Below are positions 12,586 through 24,639 of a stretch of 64,000 nt of DNA, piece after piece. The DNA lies in contig JAEPQZ010000012.1 of the NCBI GenBank assembly GCA_016758905.1, forward strand, positions 806,001 to 870,000. Direction: 5' to 3'. Numbering within the stretch: the first letter of the stretch is position 1; every line of letters starts with the position of its first letter. A model generated the notes under the pieces. It saw only the letters and a list, made by a program, of their open reading frames with translations, was not told where the DNA came from and made no database searches. Origin of the DNA: Umbelopsis isabellina. Its lineage: Eukaryota > Mucoromycota > Umbelopsidomycetes > Umbelopsidales > Umbelopsidaceae. A program made the translations under genes and the position numbers.

Positions 12586-13349
12586 AAATTTTCGTCATCG
12601 TCATGCCCATAACAAATATATTCCTGTCAATCCCATCGCGTGAAATATGGCCAACCAAGGGATTGATTCCAAACCAAACAAGAAAGAAAAAAGCCCAATG
12701 GATGCCCCCTTTCTCTTTCTTCCTTATTAATTTTGCTTTCTACTGTATTATATCCTCCCCCTGTATCTCGCTGGATCGCGTGCTCCTTTCCAAGACTCGA
12801 TTGTCTTTGTAATCTCATGGCTTTTCAACAAAGCTTATTTCATTTTATTTTTCACTTTTCTCATTAGCTTTTTATTTTCTCTTGGTTTTTCTTTTCTATT
12901 ATTGTCTTTTTCATGTGTTGTGTACATTCTGCCATCCACCCACCCACTTACCATCTCCCTCCTATTTTACCTGCAATTTTTCCATTGCCTTCACAAAGTG
13001 TACAAGATATAAAGATCTGATATTTATCAAAACAAAACTTGAAATTAGAAATTTTTTAACAATGTTGGTCACGATCTTAATGCATTACTTGCATAATTGA
13101 TAATGAATGTTACAAAAACACCACGCAACCAAAAAAGAAATTTATATATTAGATCATTCTTACTTTCGGCAAATCATATATGCATGATAGCTTTAAAATC
13201 TGCAACATGTGTAATATATTTTATTTTTTCATTTTCTGTACCAATATGAATCTTGAAACATTATGCTTCAATGCCTTGATTGACTAGAAAGATAACGAGT
13301 GGTATGGCAATGTTCTAGTTCGTTTGTATTATTTAATTTTTGGTCGATA
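12586..13349. other. Convergent 3' intergenic region
   Basis: AT- and T-rich sequence between the convergent WOPR and STRAP genes. It likely holds both 3' UTRs. No supported gene seen. Confidence 0.6.
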
Positions 13350-14487
13350 TCAGCAGTTTTGCCATAAACCATAAGGTTTGGTGGGGTTGGTCTTCCACAA
13401 ACGGATGGTCCCGTCCTCTGAACCGGTTGCATAAAGTTCTCCATCGGGGCTATAGCTGACAGTCCAGATTGGTCCGTGGTGACCCTTGTACACCTCTAGT
13501 TCCTCACCGGTCTTAAAGTCATAGATGCGTACCCAAAGATCCGTGCCGCTACCCGCAACAAATTTGGTTTGGTCCGGATGAAGAGAAATGGTCGATGCGC
13601 TGTGTTCTAGGGTATGTTGGTTTGCCAGAGTATAGCCACTAGAGAAAAAAAAAAAAAAAGAGGGAAAATTTCATTTAGTTCAATTTAGGCTTTTTTTGAT
13701 TTAGGTCTTGTGGATTTATGTGCATGTAGTGTTGTAAAAACTACTTACGCTCGGGTATCCCAAAAATAAGCTCCAGTGCCCGCCGTTGAGGTCAAATAAT
13801 TTCCATCTGCACTTGTAACCATGCTGGTAACACTAGTTCCTTGATCAAGCTTCTGCACCTGCTGCATCGTTCGGATATCCCACACCCGGATGCAATCATC
13901 GTCGCCGGCACTGAGCATGGTTTGGCGACTATCATCCCATGCCACACTTTTGATCGTGCCTTCATGGCCAGTGGCTTCGAGCGGCGCACTTTCTGGTCTG
14001 TATAAATCGAATATCCGTAACTTCTTTTCTAATCCTCCTGTTAACACCCGGCTGCTATCTGAACTAAAGTCGCACGCTCGCACGATATGTTGATGCTCAA
14101 ACTTGTACAACTCTTCGCCACTAAAAGTGTCCCACACACGCGCTGAAAAATCCGCTGACGCTGTCACGGCACGATCGGATTTCTTATTGAGTCTTGCTGA
14201 CCATACCGCTCCCTTGTGTCCTAGAAACGTTCCTATCCAATCACCCGTCCGTCCGTCTCTAAGCATAGGATTACCATCTATCAGGCGCGCGTACGTTCAA
14301 TGTCAATGATGTTTTTCTTAGATATTTACATAAGGGGCAACCTGGTTAGGTGGCAACACTAACCTTTACAAGCAGAAATCAAGAGGTAATTGTTGTCAGA
14401 ATCCATAGATGAAAACTGTAAATCTACTACAGGCCGCGTGTGTCCTGAGCATGTGAGCGGGATGACTCGTGAATTGGTGATTGGCAT
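13350..14487 (-). CDS. STRAP: STRAP/Unrip WD40-repeat protein
   Basis: Three exons, read downward: 14487-14364, 14277-13749, 13638-13350; 313 aa. Starts MPITNSRVIPLTCSGHTRPV and continues LISACKDGNPMLRDGRTGDW and GTFLGHKGAVWSARL, which match animal STRAP closely, and ends GSEDGTIRLWK...YGLWQNC. About seven WD40 blades make one beta-propeller. In animals STRAP binds the SMN complex, assisting snRNP assembly, and modulates TGF-beta receptor signalling; in a fungus the RNA-assembly role is more likely. The upstream ATG choice gives the conserved N terminus. Confidence 0.92.
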
Positions 14488-14536
14488 TGTGATGGAGGAT
14501 GTTTAGATCAGCAAGATCTCTTTGTTAAAGAAAAAC

Positions 14537-14788
14537 CTAGCTAATAAAGTAGTCACAGCATGGATGTTCTGGTTTTGGTCGCTGCGCTTGCAACCTAGCA
14601 AATTTCATGACCAGGGACTGCTTGCCATGTCCCTCTTCAAGTTGAAAATACAAGACAGTCGACACGAGAATATCGCTTAGAATTTTGTGAAAACACACTC
14701 GCGTGTTATGCTGATCCATCGTATCGTTGAATGCACAGAACAGCAGATATTCTGAATTTTGACTCAAGCATGCCATGATATCAATCAT
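14537..14788 (-). CDS. Possible 83-aa protein, unknown
   Basis: Open frame with an ATG at 14788 and TAG at 14537, only 50 bases upstream of the STRAP start. Its composition looks protein-like, with MIDIMACLSQNSEYLLF at the start and FARLQAQRPKPEHPCCDYF near the end. No known domain recognised and no splice sites are needed. It may be a small gene, a leader frame of STRAP or chance. Confidence 0.25.
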   Translation of the reverse strand: MIDIMACLSQNSEYLLFCAFNDTMDQHNTRVCFHKILSDILVSTVLYFQLEEGHGKQSLVMKFARLQAQRPKPEHPCCDYFIS

Positions 14789-14929
14789 TGTTGGTGATAC
14801 TTTGCATTGAACTTTACTGATTAAATTGCTTCATTTATGGCATACATATTTATCTAGCAAACGTTGAAGCGAGCGACGAAGCAAACCAGAAATTTTAGAA
14901 TTGGTTTTGCATGTGACGTTCTAAAAGTC

Positions 14930-14936
14930 TATAAAA
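14930..14936 (+). promoter_or_regulatory. TATA box of the enoyl-CoA hydratase-like gene
   Basis: TATAAAA about 75 bases before the ATG at 15011. Its place makes an earlier in-frame ATG at 14864 unlikely to be in the mRNA. Confidence 0.55.
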
Positions 14937-15010
14937 CACTATCCCCAAATTACCCCAAGTTACCACTCTCTCGTTCTTATTCAACATACCCAACCTTTAC
15001 TCAGTACCAC

Positions 15011-16144
15011 ATGAGCGTCAAAGTATCTACCCACAACGAGCATATCGTTATTATAACCATAGACAGGCCACACGTCAGAAACGCAGTGGACAAGAAAACA
15101 GCCAAAGCATTAGCCGATGCGTTTCGTGCTTTTGACAAAGACCCAAACGTGAGTTCAGCACAAGACTCGCGATCTAGTATTTTTTGCAACAACATCAACT
15201 AAACCCTTACTTTTACCTGTTTGGGTACCATGTAGCTGCGGGTGGCAATTCTGACTGGTGCAGGTATAGTGAATGATGGAAGGATAAGGTGGGCAAGCTA
15301 ATTCTCACACTTTGATTTTTCACAACAGATGGTCACTTTTGTGCTGGAGCAGGTGAAGAGTACATAGGATGTATTATGGATTATATGTCAGCATGCGCTG
15401 ACACTGCTTTCAATATATAGATCTTAAAGCCATTTTATCGAATGCAGACGATACACAGTCTTCAGACGCAACGTCCAATGCGCTAGACCCAGATATGAAC
15501 ACTGATGGTCCTATGGGGTAAGTGCAAAGCAAAGGAGTGAATGGAGAAGTGCACGTATTGAACTATGGACAATTGTATCAACCAGGCCAACTCGTATGTA
15601 TCTGAGCAAACCGGTCATTGCGGCTGTTTCGGGACATGCTGTAGCTGGAGGGCTAGAGTTAGCCATCTGGGCTGATCTCCGAGTGATTGACGATACATCT
15701 GTATTCGGTGTTTTTTGTCGAACAAAGGGAGTTCCTCTCATCGATGGCGGAACAGTAAGGTAAAATGCAGATTATGTGTGCGACGTGTCTCAAATGATGT
15801 CGTATCTTATTCAATGGTTGCCGTTCAGATTACCCAAGTTGATCGGGTATTCTGCTGCCATGGATCTCATATTGACTGGACGGCCGGTTTATCCTGAAGA
15901 AGCAATGGCCATGCACCTGGCAAACCGCCTTGCCCCGAAAGGCATGGCTGCTCTGGACGAAGCTATCAAACTGGCGAAGCTGTTGGCGTCACATCCACAA
16001 GTATGCATGCGAGGAGATAGGGATGCTATGCTGAACAAAGACGCTGAAGTAAGAGCATTACAAAAAGAATTTGAGAATGGAATCAACACGCTGCAGTCGG
16101 GCGAATTCCAAGCCAACGTTGCACGTTTTCTGGGAAAGTTGTAG
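15011..16144 (+). CDS. Enoyl-CoA hydratase/isomerase (crotonase) family protein
   Basis: Six exons (15011-15148, 15236-15263, 15329-15352, 15421-15517, 15586-15759, 15829-16144) encode 258 aa, the crotonase length. The oxyanion-hole parts are HFCAGADL and SGHAVAGGLELAIWADL. The first catalytic Glu of classical hydratases is present in GLELA, but the second falls in FGVFCRTKGVPLIDGGTVRLP, where the usual Glu position is Cys. Activity as a true hydratase is therefore doubtful; members of this subgroup have varied reactions on CoA esters. An in-frame ATG at 14864 would add a 49-residue presequence, but it lies before the TATA box. Exon 3 is only 24 bases. Confidence 0.87.
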
Positions 16145-18111
16145 CCGTTCTGCTGCAAGTGAGTTGCAGATAATGTTTGCCTGCAATTAGCATTGGCACG
16201 AACTGTGGACAAATATGTGTTATATTATTCGAAGTCGCCATGATATTTGCAATCTGATAAAGCCTTTACCATTTATTGAGCAAGAAAGAAATGGTGAAAA
16301 GTATATATGGTGAAATGATAATATATATGGTCATTTTTTTAAACATTTTGAGTTAATGTGGAAGGTCGAGATTAGCCGCCACGTGTGGGAACTCATAACC
16401 AGTAGCACACAGACAGACCAGCATAATACCAACCGATCATTGCAAACAGTGATAGCAAGTGCACATTAAAATTGATAGAAGTGATATTTGAGTTTTTCAG
16501 AGACTCAGATTGTTACACAGGCGCTCTAGCGCCATTAACGAGATACGACCACCTCGTCCAATGAAAAGGCGGTGGCTGTTCTAGCACCGGCGAAAATGCC
16601 TCACTCAACACCACCACAACATCAGTAAAATCTGTTTTTGTTAGTCCCAGCCATTTTCTAGAATTGGGTCATAGCTGTTCTCTCGAGAGTCCGCTACACT
16701 AGTTATATTATGATGCTCATTCTTATCTTGGCATGCATAAGCAAAGCGTATGGAATGCCTGAAATCATAACAACCAACAACATATGGCTTGTTTCATTAT
16801 TAAAATTTTTGATTGGTTTTTTCCTGGTAATATGTTTGGCCAATTAATTACATGGTGTGACAAGTGACCGATTGGCGCTCTTGTGTGGGGATTTGGGAGA
16901 GCCACCAATAACTTTTTTTATTTGTTGGGAGATACTCTATGAGATGAGGCAGTGGGATGACTCTCTGAAGCCGAATATCCGTCCAGATATTTCAAGTATA
17001 CGAGGTTCTCGACTAAATTCGTGTAGAAGCAATGTGCGCAATAAATTCAGTCTGGGATCATGCCCAGTGCGGTACCCTACATCGCACGTTTTCGAGTTGG
17101 AACTGACAACTATCCAATAGAAAAGACTGAAGTCCTTTACCACGCAATTCTTTATCTCCGATTTACTTTTTGCTTTTAGGACTTGTCAGACCAACGTAGG
17201 TTGTATAGCAAAATGAAATGAATAGTGTAGAATGAGTTGGAGCTAGGTTTATTTATGGGTCAGCCACCGTATTGAGGTGGGTAGCCCCAAACACACATAT
17301 AAAGATATATTATCCATATGCATGCTCCATGATCGAGCCTATTTGCCGACATTGGTAAAACTCATGACGTGCCTTTTGGGTCGAGACTATTACAGGGATA
17401 TAGAGGATAAACAACGTACAGAACTATGTCAGACAACATCTAGCAGCTGGTTATATATATCATATAGGATAATTATCGACATTGGACTTCATTTTACAAT
17501 GTGGTAGTTTGGGCCCTGATCATTTTTCTGTCGTTTGTACGCGTGTCAAAAGGGCAACTTTTACCCTTGTTGAGGTAATTTTCTATATTCAGCCAAATAT
17601 TGGCTGCCAAGACAATACCCATATATAGGCATTTGGTAAACTCTTTTTAAATTTTTCAGACACCGCCAAAATGAGCTGTACTGACCTTCGAGCAAGAGGC
17701 ACGTAATATATTGAATACGATGGAGTAACGGCTACTGATACTTTAGCAACGTGCATGTTACACTCTAGGAGTCGAAAACCATAGATGGAGAGAAAAACCA
17801 TAATAGCAATGATAGGAAACCGCTATGCGGAATCCAAAAGCCTCTTAATGCCAAAAACGGCAAAATTGGCAGAATTTGACCTTGTCCATTAGGTTGATTC
17901 CCTGGTACGGGAAATCGTTTTTTCTCCTTTTCTTCATACTGGCCAGCCGTATTTTTATTTTATTTTATACTTTTTTCTTCTTTATTCCTTCTTCAACTTT
18001 TTCCTCCTTGCCTTAAGCCTTCAACTCCGTATTTTGCTTGAGGAAGTCCTTGTGCATTACTGCTCCCAAACAAGACCCCTTTTTTTTGTGTAGACATCCA
18101 GTTCAACCACC
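16145..18111. other. Long upstream region of the velvet gene
   Basis: About 2 kb without a supported gene. A small perfect hairpin GGCGC-TCTA-GCGCC lies at about 16520-16533. The last 200 bases are T/CT-rich and probably the promoter and leader of the velvet gene. Long regulatory regions are common for developmental regulators. Confidence 0.55.
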
Positions 18112-20020
18112 ATGATTTCAGAAGACTCTTCAGAATCATCCACCTGTACATATCGCTTTTTACCGTCGCTGGACGACCATGTCCCACCCAGGTAAAATAA
18201 ATCAACGCCGCTCACTGATGTGGCGAATGCTGATAGTTTGCGAATGCCAACACTAAAAAAATCCCCCGTTTTTGATATATTAGAATTTCACATATCCTTA
18301 TGAGACAAGAACCTCAGCAAGCAAAGCAGAGTGTTGCATTTGATCGTGGTATGTTTCTATGATAGCGCTAATATTCATCGCCACTCCTCTCCTGTGGCCA
18401 TAGCCCCAATCCATGCACTTATAAATAACACTGCTTTGTTCTCAATCACCAGAACGACGGCCGCTAGAACCACCACCGATTGTACAAATTACGTTTGATA
18501 ATTTGAACGACCAAGAAATCATGTATGTTATTAGTTCAAAATCGCAGAAAGAAGAAAATCAAATTTCCCAAACTCGTAAAAATAACACATCGCACTCAAT
18601 TTAGGACATGCCTACAAAGTCCGTACTATTTTATGACCGCTAGATTGGTTACACCAGATAGTACACTGGAAAACCTCATCTTTTGCGACGAACATGAAGA
18701 AGCTATGACTGGATCGGTAGTCTCCTCGTTACATCGTTTGAAGGATGTAGATAATCATGGTGAGTTGGTTTTTTTAGTTTTTTTTTATTTCCGTCAGAAG
18801 GCAATGCCGCCCCTGGCCTATAAGGACAACATCAAAATAACTAAATCGGTCATTCCGCTGGTTCAGACGCTGGATTTTTCGTCTTTGGAGATTTAGCAAT
18901 CAAGATACCTGGAGTGTTTCGACTCCATTTCAGTTTATTTGAAATCCAAAAGTAAGTCTAAATATTTGATTGCAACAACACTAAGCCAACCCACATTTGG
19001 AGACTTGTTAGATTTACCTTATCCTGCTCTATTAGTGATCAGGTGATTAATCGGGAAACCATTGCCACCCAACCTTTTACGGTATATTCGCCCAAGCAAT
19101 TTCCTGGGCCACTCGAATCCACATTTCTCTCGCGCACATTTGCAGATCAAGGTGTAAGAATGAGAATACGAAAAGAACATCGCATGCATTCGTAAGTCTT
19201 GCTTCACCACGGTTACATCACACTTTTCTTTCTTTATTTGACTCACGCTCCCCTGAATATTTTTTTTTGAAACAGTAAAGCTACCGTCCCTAATAAAAGA
19301 AAAGCTGCTACTACTCAAGCTGGTGGTGGCGACGAAACAGCACAGGACAAACCCAACCGTCGAACGTCTACCAGACAAAGAAATCATTCTGTACGATTTG
19401 TACCACACAATCCTGTATATGGGCCCAAACCTCCAGTTAATGGTCAAAAAAGACAAGCAACGGCGGCTGGCCGTGTTGCGACGACAACGGCATCGTCCCC
19501 CGACCTAGCTGCTGAAGATAAAGATTATCATGTTGGCAAGTTTCGCTTTGAACGAGAAAGCTCAAGGCAACCTTCCAATTCACCGCCCATGGAGCTGCTA
19601 GCGCATTATGCGGAACAAGCGTCCATGGAATTATCACAGACTAAAATCTCTGGCTACCCTTCGCCGCCACACCATCAACATCCTCAGGTCAAACATGAGT
19701 ATACAAATCCGAGAGCAAGATCCATACCCTCGCCACCAAAGGAACCACAGCCCGTTATACCACAGTCCGTGCACACACTTCCTGTTCCCGTTCGCTCGGC
19801 TCTCCCCAACAGCGTTTTACCGCCTGCTGCACCTCTATCAGTGCATCGCAATTCGTCTCAAGTCAGACTACCTTCTATTCGTGATTTAATGGGTTGGACC
19901 CCATCTGATTTACTACCACCACCACCACCACCGCCTTCTCACCATCCACCTTCACGAACGCGACAACAAGAAGAAGAAATTGCGCATGCCATGATGCAGC
20001 TTGCAAGCGAATCTACATAG
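18112..20020 (+). CDS. Velvet-domain developmental regulator
   Basis: Seven exons (18112-18191, 18284-18348, 18453-18522, 18605-18759, 18867-18951, 19036-19191, 19276-20020) encode 451 aa. The velvet domain occupies about residues 25-205: [31 protein letters not shown]-type (here [17 protein letters not shown]), [20 protein letters not shown] and [19 protein letters not shown]. This is the NF-kappaB-like DNA-binding and dimerisation fold of VeA, VelB, VosA and VelC. The 240-residue C-terminal tail is basic, then Pro-rich with a polyproline run. Velvet factors link development with secondary metabolism. I cannot assign it to one of the four classes with certainty. Confidence 0.93.
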
Positions 20021-20334
20021 AGAAATAAAATGAACAGCCCAATACAGCCGAACACAAGAGGAGGTCGGCACAATTTTTTGGCCAATTCCATAATAAAATT
20101 TTGGAGCTAAAAATTGAGTGTAAAATAACAAATATGCCTTTTATAGTAATGAGGAGTGTGCAACGAAAACTCTACTGGTTAATTGTTAAAACTAAAATAT
20201 CTTATTAGGCAAAAATAGTCATGTTAAAGGCAACGAGGTATACGGGGTTTGGAGATCAAATGAGAACTCCACAGAGGTGGGAGAGACAATGGTTTGAGTA
20301 CGTTAAAGATGAAATAAATATTGGGATGGAATGT
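20021..20334. other. Convergent 3' intergenic region
   Basis: Shared 3' region of the convergent velvet and HPP genes, with AATAAA-like sequence at about 20025-20030 and 20092-20097. No gene seen. Confidence 0.55.
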
Positions 20335-21335
20335 TTACAGCTTCTTCTCGGCAAGACGCTCCTGTAGCTCTTTTAGAAACTGTCGATCATCTTCGGAAAA
20401 GTGGGCGGGGAGAATGATCTCTGAAGCCGACACAAATATATGCTGCTCGGGGGTTTCATGCATGCTGGCTGCAGCAGTGGATACAGAAGATTGGGCAGTA
20501 ACCGTTTCGTGACTGGAGACACCTTGGGGTCCGGCAGCTTGTCCAGCCGATTCATCTTGATTGACTACCATAATACTCTTGGGCGACCACCAGAACACTG
20601 GCCACCTGCGTTCGATATTGTTCACCAACAGCGCAATGGCAATCGTTATCGCAGCACTGAGAGCGACAATACCAATGTACAGCCAGCCGATTTCGTTCTG
20701 AGTAGCAGCAATCAATGCCGTTGCACCTAATATACATGAGAGCAGTTTAGATCACATTATTCATGTCACAGAAAAATGACAAAAACAAAGGGCAATGTGA
20801 CTTGCCTCCAGGAGGATGCACGGTGCCGGTCCATTGCATGGCCACCAGCGCAACGGCCATGGACAGTGATCCAGCCAGCCACCTCAAGCTGTCAAAATAC
20901 GGTGACAGCTGGAACAGCCGGGTTATGCATACACCAATGACAGCGGAAATAACGTGGCCGCCAAAGCACGGCCGAGGCTGACCCAGCGGTGACTCAATAG
21001 CGCCATACACCAGAACTGCCGAGGCTCCCTAAAAGCCATGCATACCAAAATGGACAAGATGTTAACAAACAAATAATGACAGCACTATGCTGAAAAAGTC
21101 AAAAATTCCAAAGAGTTGAAGATTCCAAAAAAAATAAGTCCCTTACAAAACTGCCAATGATCATGGGCACATTGTCCACTTCAAACGCTGGCGTCCTAGA
21201 GAACAGTAATTCAAGGACGGTCATGCACAGGAATGCGCCAATAAATGACCATGCTGAAATGCGCCAAAGGGCGAGGCCACTGGGCCGTGGGCCAGTGCCT
21301 AACATAAACCGTTGGACCAATGTTTTGACAGACAT
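20335..21335 (-). CDS. HPP-family integral membrane protein
   Basis: Exons read downward: 21335-21147, 21028-20806, 20726-20335; 267 aa. Conserved parts are GASAVLVYGAIESPLGQPRP, GGHVISAVIGV and HPPGGATAL, the motif that names the family, within four hydrophobic segments. The C-terminal 90 residues are hydrophilic and predicted cytosolic. A plant chloroplast member has been linked to nitrite transport; the fungal role is unknown. The second intron (20805-20727) starts with GC rather than GT (GGAG|GCAAGT), the only reading that restores HPPGGATAL. Confidence 0.87.
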
Positions 21336-21549
21336 ATTTCAAAAAAAAATTTTAGAAGCTATGTTGGATTTCTTGATTAGGTCAGTTCGTTATGTGTTCA
21401 AGGATGTGCTGTATAATTTTTTCTTGCTTCTTTATGAGAAGTGAAATGAAAAATGGGGAAAGAAAAAAAAAAGGGTTTTGTCGAAGAAAGTTAACAAACA
21501 AATGAAAAAGGTAAGACAGAAAATTTCATCTAATTGCATGTATGACCAA

Positions 21550-23037
21550 TTATAAAGAGGTGGATTTATAATCGTCAAGGCTCTGTAATAATTTTTCCGC
21601 TGTATGTACAGCATCTTTGCGCCGCTGTCGTATTTCGTCCAACCCAAATGACTCAATGCTATCCAACTGCAGCAACAGTTGCACCAATTCTTCTTCCCGT
21701 TTCAAAAACTCCTTGTTGGCTTTGGTGGTGGCAGGCAATGTCTTGAGCGCCTTGTCGATGGTCAATGGTCCTAGGGGCTGGGATTGATGCGTAGCTTGGA
21801 TATCCTTGAGTTTTCTCTCGATGTAATCAAGTTTAGTCAACTGCGCCTGCTTTTCGGTTTCGTCAACTTGGTCCTGATCCGAACTTGATCTTTCATCGGC
21901 CGGTACTGGTGTGTCTCCTCCCAACGTGGCGGGAGACAGTTCGGAAGCGGGTGTAGGTTCTGCCTCAGTCATAACAGTTTGAGGGATAAATCCTCCGAGT
22001 GGGGTGGCTTTCTCCTCCTTCGCAGGCGTCACAAGCTCCTTCTCTGGCTGGGTTTCACGTCCTTCCATAAACTGCTCACCTTGGCCATCGCTTTCCATAA
22101 GCTGCTCATCTTGGCGCTTTTGCACGAGTTGTCGAAGCAGCGTTGCCAATGCCTCTTGCTGACGTTCTTCTTCCTCACGTTGTTCTTCCTGAGAATAGTC
22201 CGCCATATTCGTGTCGGCAGGAGATCGAGTGAACGTAGCTGATGGTGAGCTGCTTATGGACAGAGCTGGAGCAGATGGAGTAGTGGTTTCGCTGGAACCC
22301 ATTGACCTTTGATGCTGTTCTCCAATCAACTGCTGCTGCTGTGGTAGTTGTCGTGACTGTTGCTGCAGCTGTTGATAGCTAGGAGAGGGCTCATCGTCTT
22401 CGTCTTCGTCGTCCTCAGATGCTAAGGTCATTCTGTCCCAGAGTGACTCCAGTGCTTGCTCTTCATCTGGCTCATCCACCCAGTCCGGATCACCGTCATC
22501 TTCCACTGTTTCTTGCTTTTCAGGTTCTTCGCCAAATACATGGCGGAGTACTTGACACATGTGCTGTTGTTTATAATCGTCAAAGCAAGGTTCAGACTGA
22601 TAAAGAACGGGTCGTGGTGAATCTTGTCTTCTTTGAGCCAGTTGGGCGCGTAAATGCTGCAAATAGCGTCTTCTCATGAGCTCTTGCTGTTGCTGTTCGA
22701 GAGCCGCCGCGATTTTTTGCCGATACACTTGTTCTTCGACCGCACGGATCAGCTGCTTTTGTCGGTACGCCTGAATAGCCCTTTGGATCTGTTCTTCACG
22801 CTGTTGGCGTTCGCGTGCTTGCAGATAAGCAAGTCGATATAGAGCCAACTCCATACGCTTCTGTTCTTGCAAAGCGTATTGCTGTTGCAACTGCTCTCTT
22901 AGTTTTTCTTCACGTCTCTGCTTCTCTCGTTGAATAAGCTGTTGGAGGTGGTCATAATCTCGCTGAGACATGGACCGCTCCAGCGGACGAACCAGTGGCT
23001 CAACGTGGACGGTAGTGCTATCTGGTGCTCCGTACAT
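21550..23037 (-). CDS. BAG-domain Hsp70 co-chaperone, coiled-coil rich
   Basis: Single exon of 495 aa starting at the ATG at 23037. Residues about 20-150 are highly charged, Gln/Arg/Glu-rich and predicted coiled coil. The middle is acidic and Gln-rich. The last about 95 residues form a BAG domain: LDYIERKLKDI, then LLQLDSIESFGLDEIRQRRKDAV and a final helix. BAG domains bind the Hsp70 ATPase domain and stimulate nucleotide exchange. No ubiquitin-like domain precedes it, so it is not a BAG1/Snl1 type. The partner client is unknown. Confidence 0.82.
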   Translation of the reverse strand: MYGAPDSTTVHVEPLVRPLERSMSQRDYDHLQQLIQREKQRREEKLREQLQQQYALQEQKRMELALYRLAYLQARERQQREEQIQRAIQAYRQKQLIRAVEEQVYRQKIAAALEQQQQELMRRRYLQHLRAQLAQRRQDSPRPVLYQSEPCFDDYKQQHMCQVLRHVFGEEPEKQETVEDDGDPDWVDEPDEEQALESLWDRMTLASEDDEDEDDEPSPSYQQLQQQSRQLPQQQQLIGEQHQRSMGSSETTTPSAPALSISSSPSATFTRSPADTNMADYSQEEQREEEERQQEALATLLRQLVQKRQDEQLMESDGQGEQFMEGRETQPEKELVTPAKEEKATPLGGFIPQTVMTEAEPTPASELSPATLGGDTPVPADERSSSDQDQVDETEKQAQLTKLDYIERKLKDIQATHQSQPLGPLTIDKALKTLPATTKANKEFLKREEELVQLLLQLDSIESFGLDEIRQRRKDAVHTAEKLLQSLDDYKSTSL

Positions 23038-23217
23038 AATGACTCTTATCACGCAAAACTTGAAAGTTTGATAAAGAGTGGCAAAGGTTGAATAAGGAAG
23101 AACGCTGAGAAGAACAAATTCTCAAACAAGGAATTTTTTTGAGCCCGACAGAGCCTTGACGTAACCTTTGTTCATGCTAAAACTGGCTATTGTTAAAGCC
23201 TGCTTGATAAATACAAC

Positions 23218-23883
23218 ATGTCTTGGTGCCAGAAACAAATTAGATTAGCTCAAAAGCCACGAGGTAAATTGACAAGATCTAACGCCCCATTCCACTTGTT
23301 TCTGATCAGCTCATCAATCTATAGGTTGCCACCTTGTTCATGACGAGATTGTCTCGCAGGTCCCCGAGATAGCAAAATACAAGATTGGCATGGCCAATAT
23401 TTTCTGTATGTTATGGTTTATACCTTTATAACATTGATAGGGTGCATGCTAATTGTTTTCTAGTGCAACATACCAGTGCCTCGCTAATGCTGAACGAAAA
23501 CGCTGATCCCGATGTGAGGGTTGATATGGAAATGTCTCTAAACAAAATTGCACCGGAAGATTTTCCGTATATCCACACCGATGAAGGTGCCGACGATATG
23601 GTATGAAATTATGAGTAAGTTTGCTGCTTTGATCTATACTAACAGTCTTTACAGCCGGGCCACCTGAAGTCTGGTATTGTAGGTGTTTCTCTCAACATTC
23701 CTATCAGTCGAGGCAGACTGAATACTGGCACATGGCAAGGGTGAGTTCGCATCATGACATGGACAAGTTCAAATGATTGCAACATATCTAATGTATCCTC
23801 GCTATAGTATTTATCTTTGCGAACATCGAAACTATGGCGGTTCTCGTAAAGTTGTAGTCACTCTTCAGGGTGAAAAATCTTAG
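23218..23883 (+). CDS. YjbQ/UPF0047 family protein
   Basis: Exons 23218-23263, 23325-23405, 23464-23600, 23655-23740 and 23808-23883 encode 141 aa, the family length. Signature sequence includes FLQHTSASLMLNENADPDV, HTDEGADDMPGHLKSG and GTWQGIYLCEHRNYGG. Bacterial and archaeal relatives have weak thiamine-phosphate synthase activity in vitro; the cell role in eukaryotes is unclear. It shares a 180-base promoter region with the divergent BAG gene. Confidence 0.93.
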
Positions 23884-24639
23884 ATTTTATCTAGTACATG
23901 AATAAAATAATTGATCTAGATATGTGTTAGAAGTTGCGGTTGAATTGAGGACCGATACGATCCCATGGTGGACGATCTATCAAACAACAAATGAACTCAA
24001 TATTTAAAGCACAATTTTCAGCCTCAATCGCATGTAAGTTGTGATCATTATATCACATAGGAGGTCAGTCGGCGAGTTGCCACAAGCTATGCTTCTGACC
24101 ATCCGATGAACTGGACAAAGTACTTAATTCTGCTAGATGGTCAAATACGTATCTCTTTTTTTTAATGGTGCCTACCATTTACCAGCATGGTAGCGTAAAG
24201 AGACTGTCAGATTCATATTCTGGAACAGAAATACATACATCGTGTTGAGTGATTTCCACACGTCCACATATGTGTTTCCAGAAGGGAGCGGGTTGGAGTA
24301 TGACCAGTTCCCAAAAACAAATATTAGAGTTGAGTGTAGACTTCAGTAAGCTTTCGTAACCGGTAGTTTAATCAAGAAAAACAAAACTAATGGTCGTGGC
24401 CTATGTAAGGCTATTTAAGTTTGCGTAAGAGTAGGACACGACCAAGACACTATTGGACATATATGGGACACTGCAATAACACCCTAGTGAGTTGTGTACG
24501 ACCAAACAAAATGTATAAAACGAGAGCTCAACTGACGCCGATAAAATGCAACCTTAGCGGCAAACCCAGGTAGCCAAACTCATTGATAGCTGGTCCATAT
24601 TTTGTGTTTCGCCATTGCTGATCATTGTTCATTGTTGCA
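23884..24639. other. Intergenic region
   Basis: No supported gene. A TATAAAA motif lies near 24513, upstream of the decayed gene copy that follows. Confidence 0.5.

Noticed and set aside
14864-15010. Upstream in-frame ATG that would give the crotonase-family protein a 49-residue presequence.
   Set aside because: A TATAAAA box at 14930 lies between this ATG and the one at 15011, so the mRNA probably starts after it.
16520-16533. Perfect GGCGC-TCTA-GCGCC hairpin.
   Set aside because: Very short, no T-run or gene nearby; palindromes of this size are expected by chance.
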